DNA of 23,047 nt from Clostridia bacterium (GTDB lineage Bacteria > Bacillota > Clostridia > Oscillospirales > CAG-272): NCBI GenBank assembly GCA_017461825.1, contig JAFTXB010000238.1, positions 1 through 23,047 of the forward strand, given 5' to 3'. Shown here piece by piece: positions 1 through 7,214 of this stretch (position 1 is its first letter; each line of letters opens with the position of its first letter). The notes beneath the pieces are model-generated. The model saw nothing but the letters and a program-made list of their open reading frames with translations. It was not told where the DNA came from and ran no database searches. The position numbers were made by a program, and so were the translations under genes.

Positions 1-1
1 A

Positions 2-193
2 ACCGGCAAGGTCAACTGCTATGCAACCCCCGGAACCTCCGGAACGGTTGCCAAGGAGCTCAAGGCAAACGATAAGGTAACCGTTTACGCCAAGGGCGAA
101 AAGGACGGTGCCGAGTGGTACCTCTTCCAGGTGGAAGGCAGCGCGGTCTACTATTTCGCAGGCGCGTCGCTCTTTACCGAGTCGGTCGGTTGA
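2..193 (+). CDS. C-terminal end of a protein with an SH3-like domain (5' truncated)
   Basis: An open frame runs from the window edge to a TGA at 191-193, leaving 63 residues and no start. The segment reads like a bacterial SH3 (SH3b) repeat: a short Cys/Tyr start followed by TPGTSGTVAKEL, then KANDKVTVYAKG, then EWYLFQVEG and a final strand. Such domains usually sit at the C-terminus of secreted or cell-wall proteins and bind peptidoglycan or peptides. The rest of the protein lies outside the window, so its enzyme class or anchor cannot be judged. A strong terminator follows 24 bases after the stop, so this is the last gene of its transcript. The assignment rests on pattern similarity of one short domain and is moderate. 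Confidence 0.6.
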   Translation, partial: TGKVNCYATPGTSGTVAKELKANDKVTVYAKGEKDGAEWYLFQVEGSAVYYFAGASLFTESVG

Positions 194-217
194 TCGATTA
201 AAACATAAAACAAAAAC

Positions 218-270
218 ACGGCTTTCCCGCCTCAAACAGGTTTGGGAAAGCCGTATTTTTTGTTTTTTTA
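218..270 (+). terminator. Rho-independent terminator
   Basis: Perfect 11-base stem ACGGCTTTCCC (218-228) pairs with GGGAAAGCCGT (244-254) and is followed by a T-rich tract at 255-269. It ends the transcript of the SH3-domain gene and insulates the antitoxin/deaminase unit. Confidence 0.9.
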
Positions 271-304
271 GGCTCTTTGTTCTTATTTTTTGGTCTTTTG
301 TATT

Positions 305-346
305 TATGCGCATAATATTGTCATAAAATGTTGAAAAAATGCGCAT
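305..346. repeat. Pair of GCGCAT palindromes upstream of the antitoxin promoter
   Basis: TATGCGCATA (305-314) is a perfect 10-base palindrome, and its core ATGCGCAT recurs at 339-346. The centres are 33 bases apart, about three helical turns, and lie just upstream of the -35 box at 353. A degenerate third copy (ATGCGTGT, 361-368) falls between the -35 and -10 boxes, 22 bases further on. They may be operator sites for the downstream ribbon-helix-helix protein; this is inference. Confidence 0.45.
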
Positions 347-352
347 GGGCTA

Positions 353-381
353 TTGACAAAATGCGTGTGTTATGTTAAAAT
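353..381 (+). promoter_or_regulatory. SigA-type promoter for the antitoxin/deaminase unit
   Basis: TTGACA at 353-358, a 17-base spacer and TAAAAT at 376-381, preceded by TGT (an extended -10). It lies 60 bases upstream of the antitoxin start at 442. Confidence 0.8.
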
Positions 382-441
382 ATAGAATGTATACCGAAAA
401 GTGTTGCTTTGAGGGATTTTTTGGAAGAAAGGAGCGTGTTT

Positions 442-651
442 ATGGCAAAGGTATCCACCAATATTACCATCGATTCCGAGACCAAGGCAAAGGCGCAAGA
501 GCTGCTTGCCGACCTCGGGCTGGATCTTTCCACGGCGGTCAATATCTTTTTGCGCCAGATGATCCGTGAAAACGCGCTCCCGTTTACCATCCGTCGGGAT
601 GCTCCCGCGCAAACCGCAAAGGAGGACGGTTATGAAAACACAAAAAAATGA
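442..651 (+). CDS. RelB/DinJ-family antitoxin-like ribbon-helix-helix protein
   Basis: The product is 69 residues. The ATG at 442 is chosen because AAAGGAG lies about 8 bases upstream; an in-frame start at 409 has no such site and would add unrelated residues. The N-terminus (STNITIDSETKAKAQELL) gives the strand and first helix of a ribbon-helix-helix fold. GLDLSTAVNIFLRQMIREN is the second helix region typical of RelB/DinJ proteins, followed by LPFTIR as in DinJ. Family members bind DNA as dimers, repress their own operon and neutralise a RelE/YafQ-type RNase with the C-terminal tail. No such toxin follows here; instead the 3' end overlaps a cytidine-deaminase-like gene by 20 bases. It may be an orphan antitoxin or a plain repressor. 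The family call is fairly sure, the role is not. Confidence 0.82.
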   Translation: MAKVSTNITIDSETKAKAQELLADLGLDLSTAVNIFLRQMIRENALPFTIRRDAPAQTAKEDGYENTKK

Positions 652-1093
652 TGCCGAGTGGACTCTGCTGATAAAGGCGGCAAAATCACGCCTGCATCAC
701 CGTGTCATTTCTCCCTTTGTGGAGGCGGGAAACGTTGCCGCGGCTATCATGACCGATCAAGGCAACATTTACACAGGCGTTTGCATTGACACTTCCTGCT
801 CACTCGGGATGTGTGCCGAGCGAAGCGCCGTTGCAAATATGATCACATGCGGGGAGAGCCGTATCACACGGTTGGTCTGTATCAAGGGGAACGATATAGT
901 AGGCTCGCCCTGCGGCTCCTGCCGCGAGCTTTTGATGCAATTGGATCGAAACAGCGGCGATATTGAGATATTGACCGATCAAAATAACTTGTCTTCGGTC
1001 AAACTGAAACAGCTTGTCCCCGATTGGTGGGCAGAGGGGTTGTTTGAAACCGTCGAGAACTGGAACTGGCTGGATCGCGACGATGATGACTGA
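632..1093 (+). CDS. Cytidine deaminase-family protein
   Basis: The product is 153 residues. The start at 632 is set by AAAGGAGG at 618-625, inside the antitoxin gene; an upstream in-frame ATG at 566 lacks this site. The zinc-deaminase signature is complete: C61-A62-E63 in MCAERSA and PCGSC with C94 and C97. The three Cys would bind zinc and Glu63 would shuttle the proton, as in homotetrameric cytidine deaminases and blasticidin-S deaminase. The family hydrolyses the amino group of cytidine or related compounds in the cytosol. The C-terminus is unusually rich in Trp and ends in an acidic run (LDRDDDD). The gene shares its transcript with the RelB-like gene. Substrate is open: nucleoside salvage, antibiotic deamination, or a partner function for the antitoxin-like protein are all possible. 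Confidence 0.82.
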   Translation: MKTQKNDAEWTLLIKAAKSRLHHRVISPFVEAGNVAAAIMTDQGNIYTGVCIDTSCSLGMCAERSAVANMITCGESRITRLVCIKGNDIVGSPCGSCRELLMQLDRNSGDIEILTDQNNLSSVKLKQLVPDWWAEGLFETVENWNWLDRDDDD

Positions 1094-1109
1094 GAACGGA
1101 GAGACAGCG

Positions 1110-2057
1110 ATGGCAGAATCAAAAAAAATCAGGCTTCTTGCCATCGTAGGCTCCACGGCAAGCGGAAAAAGCGCTTTGGCTGTGATGCTGGCAAAGCAGC
1201 TTTCGGGAGAGATCGTTTCATGCGACTCCATGCAGATCTATCGCCGCATGAACATCGGCACGGCAAAGCCCACAAAAGCCGAAATGGACGGTGTGGCGCA
1301 TCATCTTATCGACATAGCCGAGCCCGATCAAAGCTTTAGCTGTGCCGACTACGTTGCGCTTGCCGCAAAGGCGATAGCGGAGATCAACGCGCGCGGAAAA
1401 CTGCCGATCCTTTGCGGCGGCACAGGGCTGTATCTTGACAGCCTTTTGCGCGGCGGCTTTGAAGAGACGCGGAGAGACCCCGCTCTGCGCCAATCGCTTT
1501 TTGACTATGCGGCGCAATATGGCAATCACGCACTCCATAAGCGGCTTTGGGAGGTAGATCCCGAAAGCGCCGAGGCGATCCACGAAAACAACGTGAAGCG
1601 TGTGGTGCGGGCACTCGAAATTTATGAATCCACAGGTATGACCAAAACCGAGGCGGACAAGCGTTCGCGCGAGCTCGATTCGCCCTACGATGCCACCGTG
1701 TTGGGGCTTCACTATCCCGAACGGGAGATCCTTTACAAAAGGATCGATCGCCGCGTGGATGAAATGCTCGAGGGCGGACTTTTGGAGGAAACAAGAGCTT
1801 TGCGCGACGAAGGCGTGTTCGAAAAAAACGCGACGGCGGCACAGGCGATTGGATACAAGGAACTGCTCGGTGTGCTTGACGGCACCGACACGCTTGAAAA
1901 CGCTGTTGAGACACTCAAACGCGCAACCCGACGCTATGCCAAACGTCAGATCACATGGTTTTCGGCAAAGCCCTATGTCAAATGGATCGAGATGACCGAA
2001 AACGGCACACCTTTGCCCTTGGAAACGGTTGTAGCAAAAGCAATGAAATTGATTTAA
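1110..2057 (+). CDS. miaA: tRNA dimethylallyltransferase
   Basis: The product is 315 residues, normal for MiaA. The enzyme transfers a dimethylallyl group to N6 of A37 in tRNAs that read codons starting with U, the first step to ms2i6A. Visible motifs are the P-loop GSTASGKS (14-21), DSMQIYRRMNIGTAKP, the HHLID segment, GGTGLYLDSLL and, near the C-terminus, QAIGYKEL and RRYAKRQITWF. All are diagnostic. The start at 1110 has GGAGAG just upstream; ATGs at 1083 and 1086 are in frame but would overlap the deaminase gene and add an unconserved tail. The gene begins 16 bases after the deaminase stop, so it may be partly read through from that promoter. No terminator with a T-tract follows; the palindromic repeats at 2067-2155 come next. 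Confidence 0.97.
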   Translation: MAESKKIRLLAIVGSTASGKSALAVMLAKQLSGEIVSCDSMQIYRRMNIGTAKPTKAEMDGVAHHLIDIAEPDQSFSCADYVALAAKAIAEINARGKLPILCGGTGLYLDSLLRGGFEETRRDPALRQSLFDYAAQYGNHALHKRLWEVDPESAEAIHENNVKRVVRALEIYESTGMTKTEADKRSRELDSPYDATVLGLHYPEREILYKRIDRRVDEMLEGGLLEETRALRDEGVFEKNATAAQAIGYKELLGVLDGTDTLENAVETLKRATRRYAKRQITWFSAKPYVKWIEMTENGTPLPLETVVAKAMKLI

Positions 2058-2066
2058 TATCAAAAT

Positions 2067-2108
2067 CCCCATCCCCTTTTTTGCAAGAAGGTTCTTGAAA
2101 GGATGGGG
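2067..2108. repeat. Imperfect inverted repeat downstream of miaA
   Basis: CCCCATCC (2067-2074) pairs with GGATGGGG (2101-2108), with an inner CAAGA/TCTTG pair (2084-2088 and 2093-2097). There is no T-tract after it on the + strand. Together with the next hairpin it looks like an intergenic palindromic repeat unit. Confidence 0.6.
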
Positions 2109-2112
2109 GCAT

Positions 2113-2155
2113 GGGGGAAGGAAAACTTCTTCCTCAAAGAAGTTTTCCTTCCCCC
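2113..2155. repeat. 19-base perfect inverted repeat (REP-like hairpin)
   Basis: Positions 2113-2131 (GGGGGAAGGAAAACTTCTT) are the exact reverse complement of 2137-2155, with a 5-base loop CCTCA. The stem ends 30 bases before the ATG of the HlyD-like gene and is not followed by a T-run. A mobile palindromic repeat or an mRNA-end stabiliser for miaA fits better than a simple terminator. Confidence 0.75.
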
Positions 2156-2185
2156 GCGAAAAAACGATGAAGAAAGGAGCACCAC

Positions 2186-3433
2186 ATGACGCGAAGGGCG
2201 TTTTTAGAGAAATATTTTGTGCGCTTTGCGGTGTCTTTGACGCTTGTGGGGCTCATTGTATACACGGTATATCACGTGTTTGGATCTTCGGCGGGGAGCT
2301 TGCTTACCACTCCCGCGCGCAGGATCACCGACATTGAGATCATTGACGGAGAGGGATATCTCTTCCGGGAGGAAAAAGTGCTGACCGTTTCCTCGCCCGG
2401 AATCGTACGAGATCTTGCCGAGAGCGGATCGAAGGTCAGCCGAGGCGGTGAGCTTGTGCAGGTTTACGGCGGATATCGGGAGGACGAGCTTGCGGACACA
2501 CAGCATGCTTTGGAGCGGCTGGAGGGGATGATCGCGATCCTTGATGAAAGTCGGGTCGCGAACGGCACCACGCTTGCAAAGGCTGAGCAGTACCGCGCCG
2601 ACGCTGTGGCGATCTACCGTTCGATCTGCATGTCGGCTTCACGCGGAGAGATAACGGCGCTTGCCGATATGGCGGAACGCATGTTGATCCTGCTCAATCG
2701 GTACGGAGCCTTGACAGATCCGAACTTTGACACAGACGCAATGCGGTCGGAGCTTGTTGCCGAGCGCGATTCCCTGCTACGCGGGGATGGCGTAAAGATC
2801 ACCAACGACAGCGCGTCGGGCTATTTCTACCGATACGATATGGTGGACGGCTATGAAACGCTGTTTACCCCTAAGGCGCTTGAAGATCTCACTGCGGAAC
2901 GCTTTGCCGAGCTGACACGGGCAAAACCGATCACACAGCAAGGCTTTGCTGTGGGCAAGACCGTACACGGGAACCGATGGTATCTCGCGGTCGGCTTTGA
3001 CAGCACGGCGGCACAGTTTATCAAGGCGGAGGAAGGATATGCCTTTACATTCCCCGAAAACGGCGATAAAGAGATCAACATGACCTGCACCGACCTCATT
3101 GAGGGGGCGGACGGCGGCGTGATCGCTGTGTTTGCGTCGGACGAGGTGCCGTCGGATTTCGCATGGAGACGCTCTCAAACCGTTGAGATCACGGTTGGGA
3201 GCACCACGGGGTATTATGTTCCCGACGCGGCGATGTATGTTGTGGATGGCACGGAGGGCGTGTATGTGTTTGAAAGCAGCGCCGTGTATTTTCGCCGTGT
3301 GGAGGTGCTTTACCGAGGAGACGGCTACTGTATCGTGGCGGAACAGGGCGATCTCGGAGGCAACTACCTGGCACTCAATGACCTGATGGTGACCTCGGGA
3401 GAAGGTTTGTACGATGGGAGGGTGTTTGAATGA
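2186..3433 (+). CDS. HlyD-like membrane-anchored protein
   Basis: The product is 415 residues. The ATG at 2186 has GAAAGGAG at 2172-2179. Basic N-terminal residues are followed by one membrane segment (about 13-33), so most of the protein should lie outside the membrane. Residues about 50-90 contain a biotinyl/lipoyl-like hairpin (VLTVSSPGIVRDLAESGSKV, then GGELVQVYGG), the hallmark of HlyD/membrane-fusion adaptor proteins. A helical stretch around 95-160 and a beta-rich C-terminal half follow. No ABC or RND pump gene is adjacent. Its stop overlaps the yggS start by 4 bases, so it is co-translated with the division-linked block. A role in envelope assembly rather than efflux is conceivable. 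The fold is well supported, the function is not. Confidence 0.75.
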   Translation: MTRRAFLEKYFVRFAVSLTLVGLIVYTVYHVFGSSAGSLLTTPARRITDIEIIDGEGYLFREEKVLTVSSPGIVRDLAESGSKVSRGGELVQVYGGYREDELADTQHALERLEGMIAILDESRVANGTTLAKAEQYRADAVAIYRSICMSASRGEITALADMAERMLILLNRYGALTDPNFDTDAMRSELVAERDSLLRGDGVKITNDSASGYFYRYDMVDGYETLFTPKALEDLTAERFAELTRAKPITQQGFAVGKTVHGNRWYLAVGFDSTAAQFIKAEEGYAFTFPENGDKEINMTCTDLIEGADGGVIAVFASDEVPSDFAWRRSQTVEITVGSTTGYYVPDAAMYVVDGTEGVYVFESSAVYFRRVEVLYRGDGYCIVAEQGDLGGNYLALNDLMVTSGEGLYDGRVFE

Positions 3434-4155
3434 ACGATCTTTCATACATGGATCGCAATCTTGCCGAGATCCGTACTCGGATGGAGGAAGCAAAGCGGCG
3501 GCGGAAGGACAGCTTTCCCGATACCGATGTGACCCTTTTGGCGGCGATTAAATATACCGATGCCGAGCATGTCAATTATCTGCATCGCGTTCTGGGGGTT
3601 CACGATGTCGGAGAAAACCGCGTTCAACAACTTCTCGAGCGCTGGGATCAACTCGACCGCGAGGGCTTGCGGATCCACTTTATCGGAAAGCTGCAAAGCA
3701 ACAAGGTGAAATATATCATCGACAAGGTGTGTATGATCCATTCACTCGATTCCCCCTCGCTCGCAAAAGAAATTGAGCGACAGGCGGCAAAGCGCGGTGT
3801 TATCATGGATGTTCTCGCGGAGATCAACAGCGGCAAAGAGGAAAACAAAAGCGGGCTTGATCCGGGAGAGGTCGAGGCGTTTTGTAAAAGCCTTGCCGAT
3901 TACCCACATATCCGATTGCGCGGATTTATGACAATGGCGCCAAAATGCGAAAAAAAAGAGGATTATCGAAAATATTTTCGAGAAACTTACGAGCAATGTC
4001 TTGATATTTGGACAAAAAAACTTTATAATATAGATAGACCCATTATTTCCATGGGAATGTCGGAAAGCTTTGAGCCCGCCATTGAGGAAGGCTCTACCGT
4101 TGTACGCGTTGGAAGAGCGCTGTTTGCCGAGCCAACGGCGGCAAAAGAAGAATAA
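3430..4155 (+). CDS. yggS: YggS/YlmE-type pyridoxal-phosphate homeostasis protein
   Basis: The product is 241 residues, close to the family norm. These proteins have an alanine-racemase-like TIM barrel that binds PLP without known catalysis and balance free B6 vitamers and amino-acid pools in the cytosol. Lys41 in LLAAIKYTDAEH is the expected PLP lysine. Other family blocks are GENRVQQLLERW, HFIGKLQSNKVKYI, HSLDSPSLAKEI, EINSGKEENKSGL, RGFMTMAP and the C-terminal SMGMSESFEPAIEEGSTVVRVG that cradles the phosphate. The ATGA overlap with the HlyD-like gene and the sepF gene 40 bases downstream match the ylmE-ylmF order of Bacillus. Confidence 0.95.
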   Translation: MNDLSYMDRNLAEIRTRMEEAKRRRKDSFPDTDVTLLAAIKYTDAEHVNYLHRVLGVHDVGENRVQQLLERWDQLDREGLRIHFIGKLQSNKVKYIIDKVCMIHSLDSPSLAKEIERQAAKRGVIMDVLAEINSGKEENKSGLDPGEVEAFCKSLADYPHIRLRGFMTMAPKCEKKEDYRKYFRETYEQCLDIWTKKLYNIDRPIISMGMSESFEPAIEEGSTVVRVGRALFAEPTAAKEE

Positions 4156-4195
4156 AAAATAATAATTTGTGAAAAACATATAGGAGGACAGCAAA

Positions 4196-4705
4196 ATGAA
4201 CCTTTTGAAGAAATTTGTAAGAAACGATCCCGCTGATTTTGAGGAAGAAGCAGGAGGATATGACGATATCTACGTCATGCCCTCGGATATCAAGGACGAA
4301 ATGGACACCGCTGAGCAAAACGCGGTTTCCGCAATCGACGATCCCGCACGCAAGACCCCTGAGATCCGCCCCGCAAGCACCGAAAAGGTTGCGCTCAAGC
4401 TGCTTCAGCCCAAGAGCCACAACGAGTCGGTCAAGATTGCGGATAAGCTCAAGGAGGGATGCATCGTACTGCTTGACATCAGCAATCTCGAAACCAAAAA
4501 GGCGTTCCGTTTGATCGATTTTCTCGCGGGTGTAACCTATGTTTTGGGCGGAGAAATGATCAAGACCAACAAAAACACCATCGTGGTAGCGCCCGCCGGC
4601 GTTGATATCTCCGGCTTTGCGCAGGAGGTTGAGGCAGAGCCCGCGGTGGCTGATCCCGAGGCGCAGGAGACCAATGAGGAAGCGCCCGTAACCGAGGAAA
4701 ACTGA
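4196..4705 (+). CDS. sepF: Cell division protein SepF
   Basis: The product is 169 residues. SepF forms rings that bundle FtsZ and tethers it to the membrane through an N-terminal amphipathic helix; here MNLLKKFVRN fits that helix. An acidic linker covers about 15-60, and the conserved SepF core (DUF552) runs about 65-140, with LKLLQPKSHNESVKIADKL, VLLDISNLETKKAFRLIDFL and GVTYVLGGEMIKTNKNTIVV. The tail after 140 is acidic and rich in Glu and Ala, and longer than in Bacillus. AGGAGG at 4182-4187 precedes the start by 8 bases. Its place between yggS and yggT is the standard Gram-positive arrangement. Confidence 0.95.
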   Translation: MNLLKKFVRNDPADFEEEAGGYDDIYVMPSDIKDEMDTAEQNAVSAIDDPARKTPEIRPASTEKVALKLLQPKSHNESVKIADKLKEGCIVLLDISNLETKKAFRLIDFLAGVTYVLGGEMIKTNKNTIVVAPAGVDISGFAQEVEAEPAVADPEAQETNEEAPVTEEN

Positions 4706-4720
4706 CAGTCTGATAACGAC

Positions 4721-4771
4721 AAAACGCGAATCGCGGGGGAAGTATGCAGATCATCCCTCGCGTTCGTGTTT
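4721..4771 (+). other. Imperfect stem-loop between sepF and yggT
   Basis: Bases 4721-4740 pair imperfectly with 4754-4771 (AAACGCGAA and CGCGGGGGA against TCCCTCGCG and TTCGTGTTT), with a 13-base loop. The stem ends just before the AAAGGAGG site of yggT and lacks a T-run, so it is more likely to tune translation or RNA processing than to terminate. Confidence 0.5.
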
Positions 4772-4796
4772 GAAAAAGGAGGTCAAAGCCGCCGTT

Positions 4797-5078
4797 ATGG
4801 CAGATATCATCATTTATTTTTTTAAGGAATTTGTCAACGTAATTATCACGATCCTGCATCTTGCCATGTTTGTCCGCGCTATTATGTCCTGGTTTGTGGA
4901 TCCTATGCACGAGGGTAAGTTTGCGGCATTTTTGTTTATGATCACCGAGCCTGTGATCGTTCCCGTGCGCGCGCTTTGCGCCAAAATGCATTGGTTTGAG
5001 GGAATGCCGCTTGATGTGCCGTTTCTCTTAACATGGCTCCTGCTTACACTGATCCAAACAGTGATTGGTATGATATGA
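4797..5078 (+). CDS. yggT: YggT/YlmG-family membrane protein
   Basis: The product is 93 residues from the ATG at 4797. The Shine-Dalgarno AAAGGAGG (4776-4783) is about 13 bases upstream, longer than usual; a TTG at 4770 would put the SD inside the gene and is less likely. Two membrane segments (about 8-32 and 72-92) flank the family motifs RAIMSWFVDP and MITEPVIVPVRALC. YlmG proteins are small integral membrane proteins linked to division-site or envelope function; the molecular activity is unknown. Its stop overlaps the ylmH start by 4 bases, as expected for this block. Confidence 0.9.
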   Translation: MADIIIYFFKEFVNVIITILHLAMFVRAIMSWFVDPMHEGKFAAFLFMITEPVIVPVRALCAKMHWFEGMPLDVPFLLTWLLLTLIQTVIGMI

Positions 5079-5896
5079 GCGGACGCGAGAACAGCAGAGA
5101 TCTTTTGGAGTCACGCCTCGGCGACGCGCTCTCCAAAGCCGAGCGCGGCAGTGTTGCCTGCATACCGTTTTTGACTCCGCTTGAAAAAAAGCAGGCAGAA
5201 CGCGTTTTGCGCGCGCGCGGAGCATGGGAACAGGCATGGCTTTGGGGCGGATACCCGAATGCCGAACGCGCGTGCCTTTTTCTGATGCCCGAATATCTCA
5301 CGGCTATGTTGACGTTTTCTCCAAACGAGTGTCCACCGAGCGAGGTAGAGGCACTTTTGGAGGAAGAGCTTTCAGAGGCGGTGTGTGCCGTGCGCATCAA
5401 GGGCAGCGGCTACCGAACGCTTGGACACAGAGACTATCTCGGTTCTGTTTTGGGGCTGGGACTGGAGCGTGACGCCTTGGGAGATATTGCCGTGCAAAAT
5501 GAGCACGAGGCGGTGGTTTTTTGCCCGCGGACGATTGCGGCATTTCTATGCCAAAGCCTCGACAAGGTGGCATCCGACACGGTCAAATGCCGTGTGTGGA
5601 CGCTTGACGAAAGCTTTACCGACGGCAGACGGTATCAACCGCTCAGTGATACCGTGGCATCCCCGAGACTGGATTGCGTGGTGGCGGCACTTACAAATCT
5701 GTCGCGCGACGAAGCACAAACAGCAGTCCGAACCGGCTTGGTGGAGGTCGAGTTTGAACCCGTTGAGCGTGTGGATCTCACGCTGGAGCCACCCGTCACA
5801 ATTTCGGTGCGTGGCTTTGGACGCTTTATTTTGCGCAGCTTTGACGGCGAGACCCGCAAGGGCAGACTTCGCATGCGAGCCGACAAATTGATCTGA
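5075..5896 (+). CDS. ylmH: YlmH-family S4-domain RNA-binding protein
   Basis: The product is 273 residues. The start at 5075 overlaps the yggT stop as ATGA; a longer frame from 5033 would run 42 bases into yggT. The N-terminal part has the YlmH signature RTLGHRDYLGSVLGLGLERD (about 114-133) followed by GDI. The C-terminal S4 RNA-binding domain spans about 200-260: RLDCVVAALTNLSRDEAQ, GLVEVEF, ISVRGFGRFIL and TRKGRLRMR. In Bacillus, YlmH binds ribosomal 50S particles carrying stalled nascent chains and belongs to a back-up quality-control route. The usual Asn of the S4 VxVN motif appears as Glu here, which should be checked in an alignment. divIVA, often next, is missing. Confidence 0.92.
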   Translation: MSGRENSRDLLESRLGDALSKAERGSVACIPFLTPLEKKQAERVLRARGAWEQAWLWGGYPNAERACLFLMPEYLTAMLTFSPNECPPSEVEALLEEELSEAVCAVRIKGSGYRTLGHRDYLGSVLGLGLERDALGDIAVQNEHEAVVFCPRTIAAFLCQSLDKVASDTVKCRVWTLDESFTDGRRYQPLSDTVASPRLDCVVAALTNLSRDEAQTAVRTGLVEVEFEPVERVDLTLEPPVTISVRGFGRFILRSFDGETRKGRLRMRADKLI

Positions 5897-5957
5897 CAAA
5901 AAACCTGCTTTACACCTGCCGAGAAAAAAGCGGCTCGGCGGAAAGAGAGGACTTTAC

Positions 5958-7088
5958 ATGCAAGGATTATCATGCATCAAACGTTATTTTACCCCATCGG
6001 ACGAGATCTCTCCGAGAACAAACAATTTTAATATCATTCGCTTTTTTGCCGCATTTGCCGTCATTTACGGACATATGAGCTCGATCATGGGTGAGGCGGC
6101 ATTCCCTATTTTGGGACAGCGCATATCCACCATCGGTGTCAAGATCCTGTTTACCTTCAGCGGATATCTCATTACCAAAAGTTATCTTTCGGATCCGCAT
6201 TTCGGTCGGTATATGATCCGCCGTTGCTTTCGTATCTTCCCCGCGTATATCGTGTTGATCCTGCTCTCGGCATTGGTGATAGGTCCCATTTTCACCTCGC
6301 TGCCGCTGACCGAGTATTTTACCGCACCCGGAACATGGAATTATATTTGGAAAAACCTTTTGTTTTCACCCACCTATACATTGCCCGGACTGTTTGAAGC
6401 CTGCCCTTATCCCAATGCGGTAAACGGCTCGCTTTGGACATTGCCTTTTGAATTTGCCATGTATTTGATCCTTCCCGCACTGCTGTTGGTCTTTCAAAAG
6501 CTGGGATCTCAAAAATGGGGTGTCTTTGCCATGTGGCTTGCCTGCACGGTGCTGTCGGTTGCCGTTTTGGTGCGGTATCCGTGGGGAGGCGCAAGACTGG
6601 TCGTTTGGGGCAATAACCTTCCCGATGCTGTTTCCTTGATCCCTTATTTCTTTGTGGGCAGTCTGTTTTCCTTCCCCTCGTTTAAAAAAATGCTCAATTT
6701 ACAGTGTGCGGTCGTGCTTTTGGTTGTAGGTGTTTTGGCAATGTCAAACGTTTGGAATCACGCTACGGCCTCGGTGGTATGCAACGAGCTCGTAGTGTTG
6801 ATCGTATTGCCCTATTTTGTATTGGCATTGGCTTTGACCGAAAGACCTGTGTTTTCCAAGTGGTTTGAGCATTCGGATTTTGCCTACGGCTTGTATTTGT
6901 ACGGCTTTGTGGTGCAACAATGCATGTATCAGCTCATGGCACCCACCCGTCTCAGTACATTGGAGATGGCTACGGTGTGTTTTGCCGTGACGCTTTTGTT
7001 TGCCATAGGCTCCTGGTATCTCGTGGAAAAACCTCTGCAAAGGGTGGGACAAAATTGGATACGCCGTTTAAAGCAGGCAAAAGGATGA
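5958..7088 (+). CDS. Membrane O-acyltransferase (acyltransferase-3/OafA type)
   Basis: The product is 376 residues with about ten hydrophobic segments. The start has AAAGAGAGGA upstream. It is an acyltransferase family 3 protein: the catalytic-type His39 lies in FAVIYGHMSS, followed by FTFSGYLITKSYL and the basic RYMIRRCFRIFPAYI segment, with NGSLWTLPFEF near 156-166. This family moves acetyl or other acyl groups from the cytosolic side onto sugars of surface polysaccharides. No SGNH domain is fused at the C-terminus, so it is the membrane part only. The gene lies 61 bases after ylmH without a clear terminator and before an epimerase and two glycosyltransferases, which supports a role in surface-glycan decoration. 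The acceptor sugar cannot be read from sequence. Confidence 0.88.
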   Translation: MQGLSCIKRYFTPSDEISPRTNNFNIIRFFAAFAVIYGHMSSIMGEAAFPILGQRISTIGVKILFTFSGYLITKSYLSDPHFGRYMIRRCFRIFPAYIVLILLSALVIGPIFTSLPLTEYFTAPGTWNYIWKNLLFSPTYTLPGLFEACPYPNAVNGSLWTLPFEFAMYLILPALLLVFQKLGSQKWGVFAMWLACTVLSVAVLVRYPWGGARLVVWGNNLPDAVSLIPYFFVGSLFSFPSFKKMLNLQCAVVLLVVGVLAMSNVWNHATASVVCNELVVLIVLPYFVLALALTERPVFSKWFEHSDFAYGLYLYGFVVQQCMYQLMAPTRLSTLEMATVCFAVTLLFAIGSWYLVEKPLQRVGQNWIRRLKQAKG

Positions 7089-7129
7089 GTGCTTTCTATA
7101 GGCGGTGGACTGTTTTTTTATCGAAAGAC

Positions 7130-7158
7130 TTGACAAAAGACGTCGAAACATGTATAAT
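7130..7158 (+). promoter_or_regulatory. Strong SigA-type promoter for the epimerase and glycosyltransferases
   Basis: TTGACA (7130-7135), 17-base spacer, TATAAT (7153-7158): a full consensus match. The epimerase ATG is 57 bases downstream. Confidence 0.88.
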
Positions 7159-7214
7159 AAAATAAATTTTGAAGTAAAAGTGTTTCTTGAACATTGGATG
7201 AAATGAGGTCAAAG

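Noticed and set aside
2095..2337. 80-residue open frame over the miaA downstream repeats
   Set aside because: It is built from the palindromic repeat and an out-of-frame reading of the HlyD-like gene; no ribosome site or protein-like pattern.
5918..5939. GCCGAG/CTCGGC stem between ylmH and the acyltransferase as a terminator
   Set aside because: Only six pairs with a 10-base loop and no T-run after it; too weak to call.
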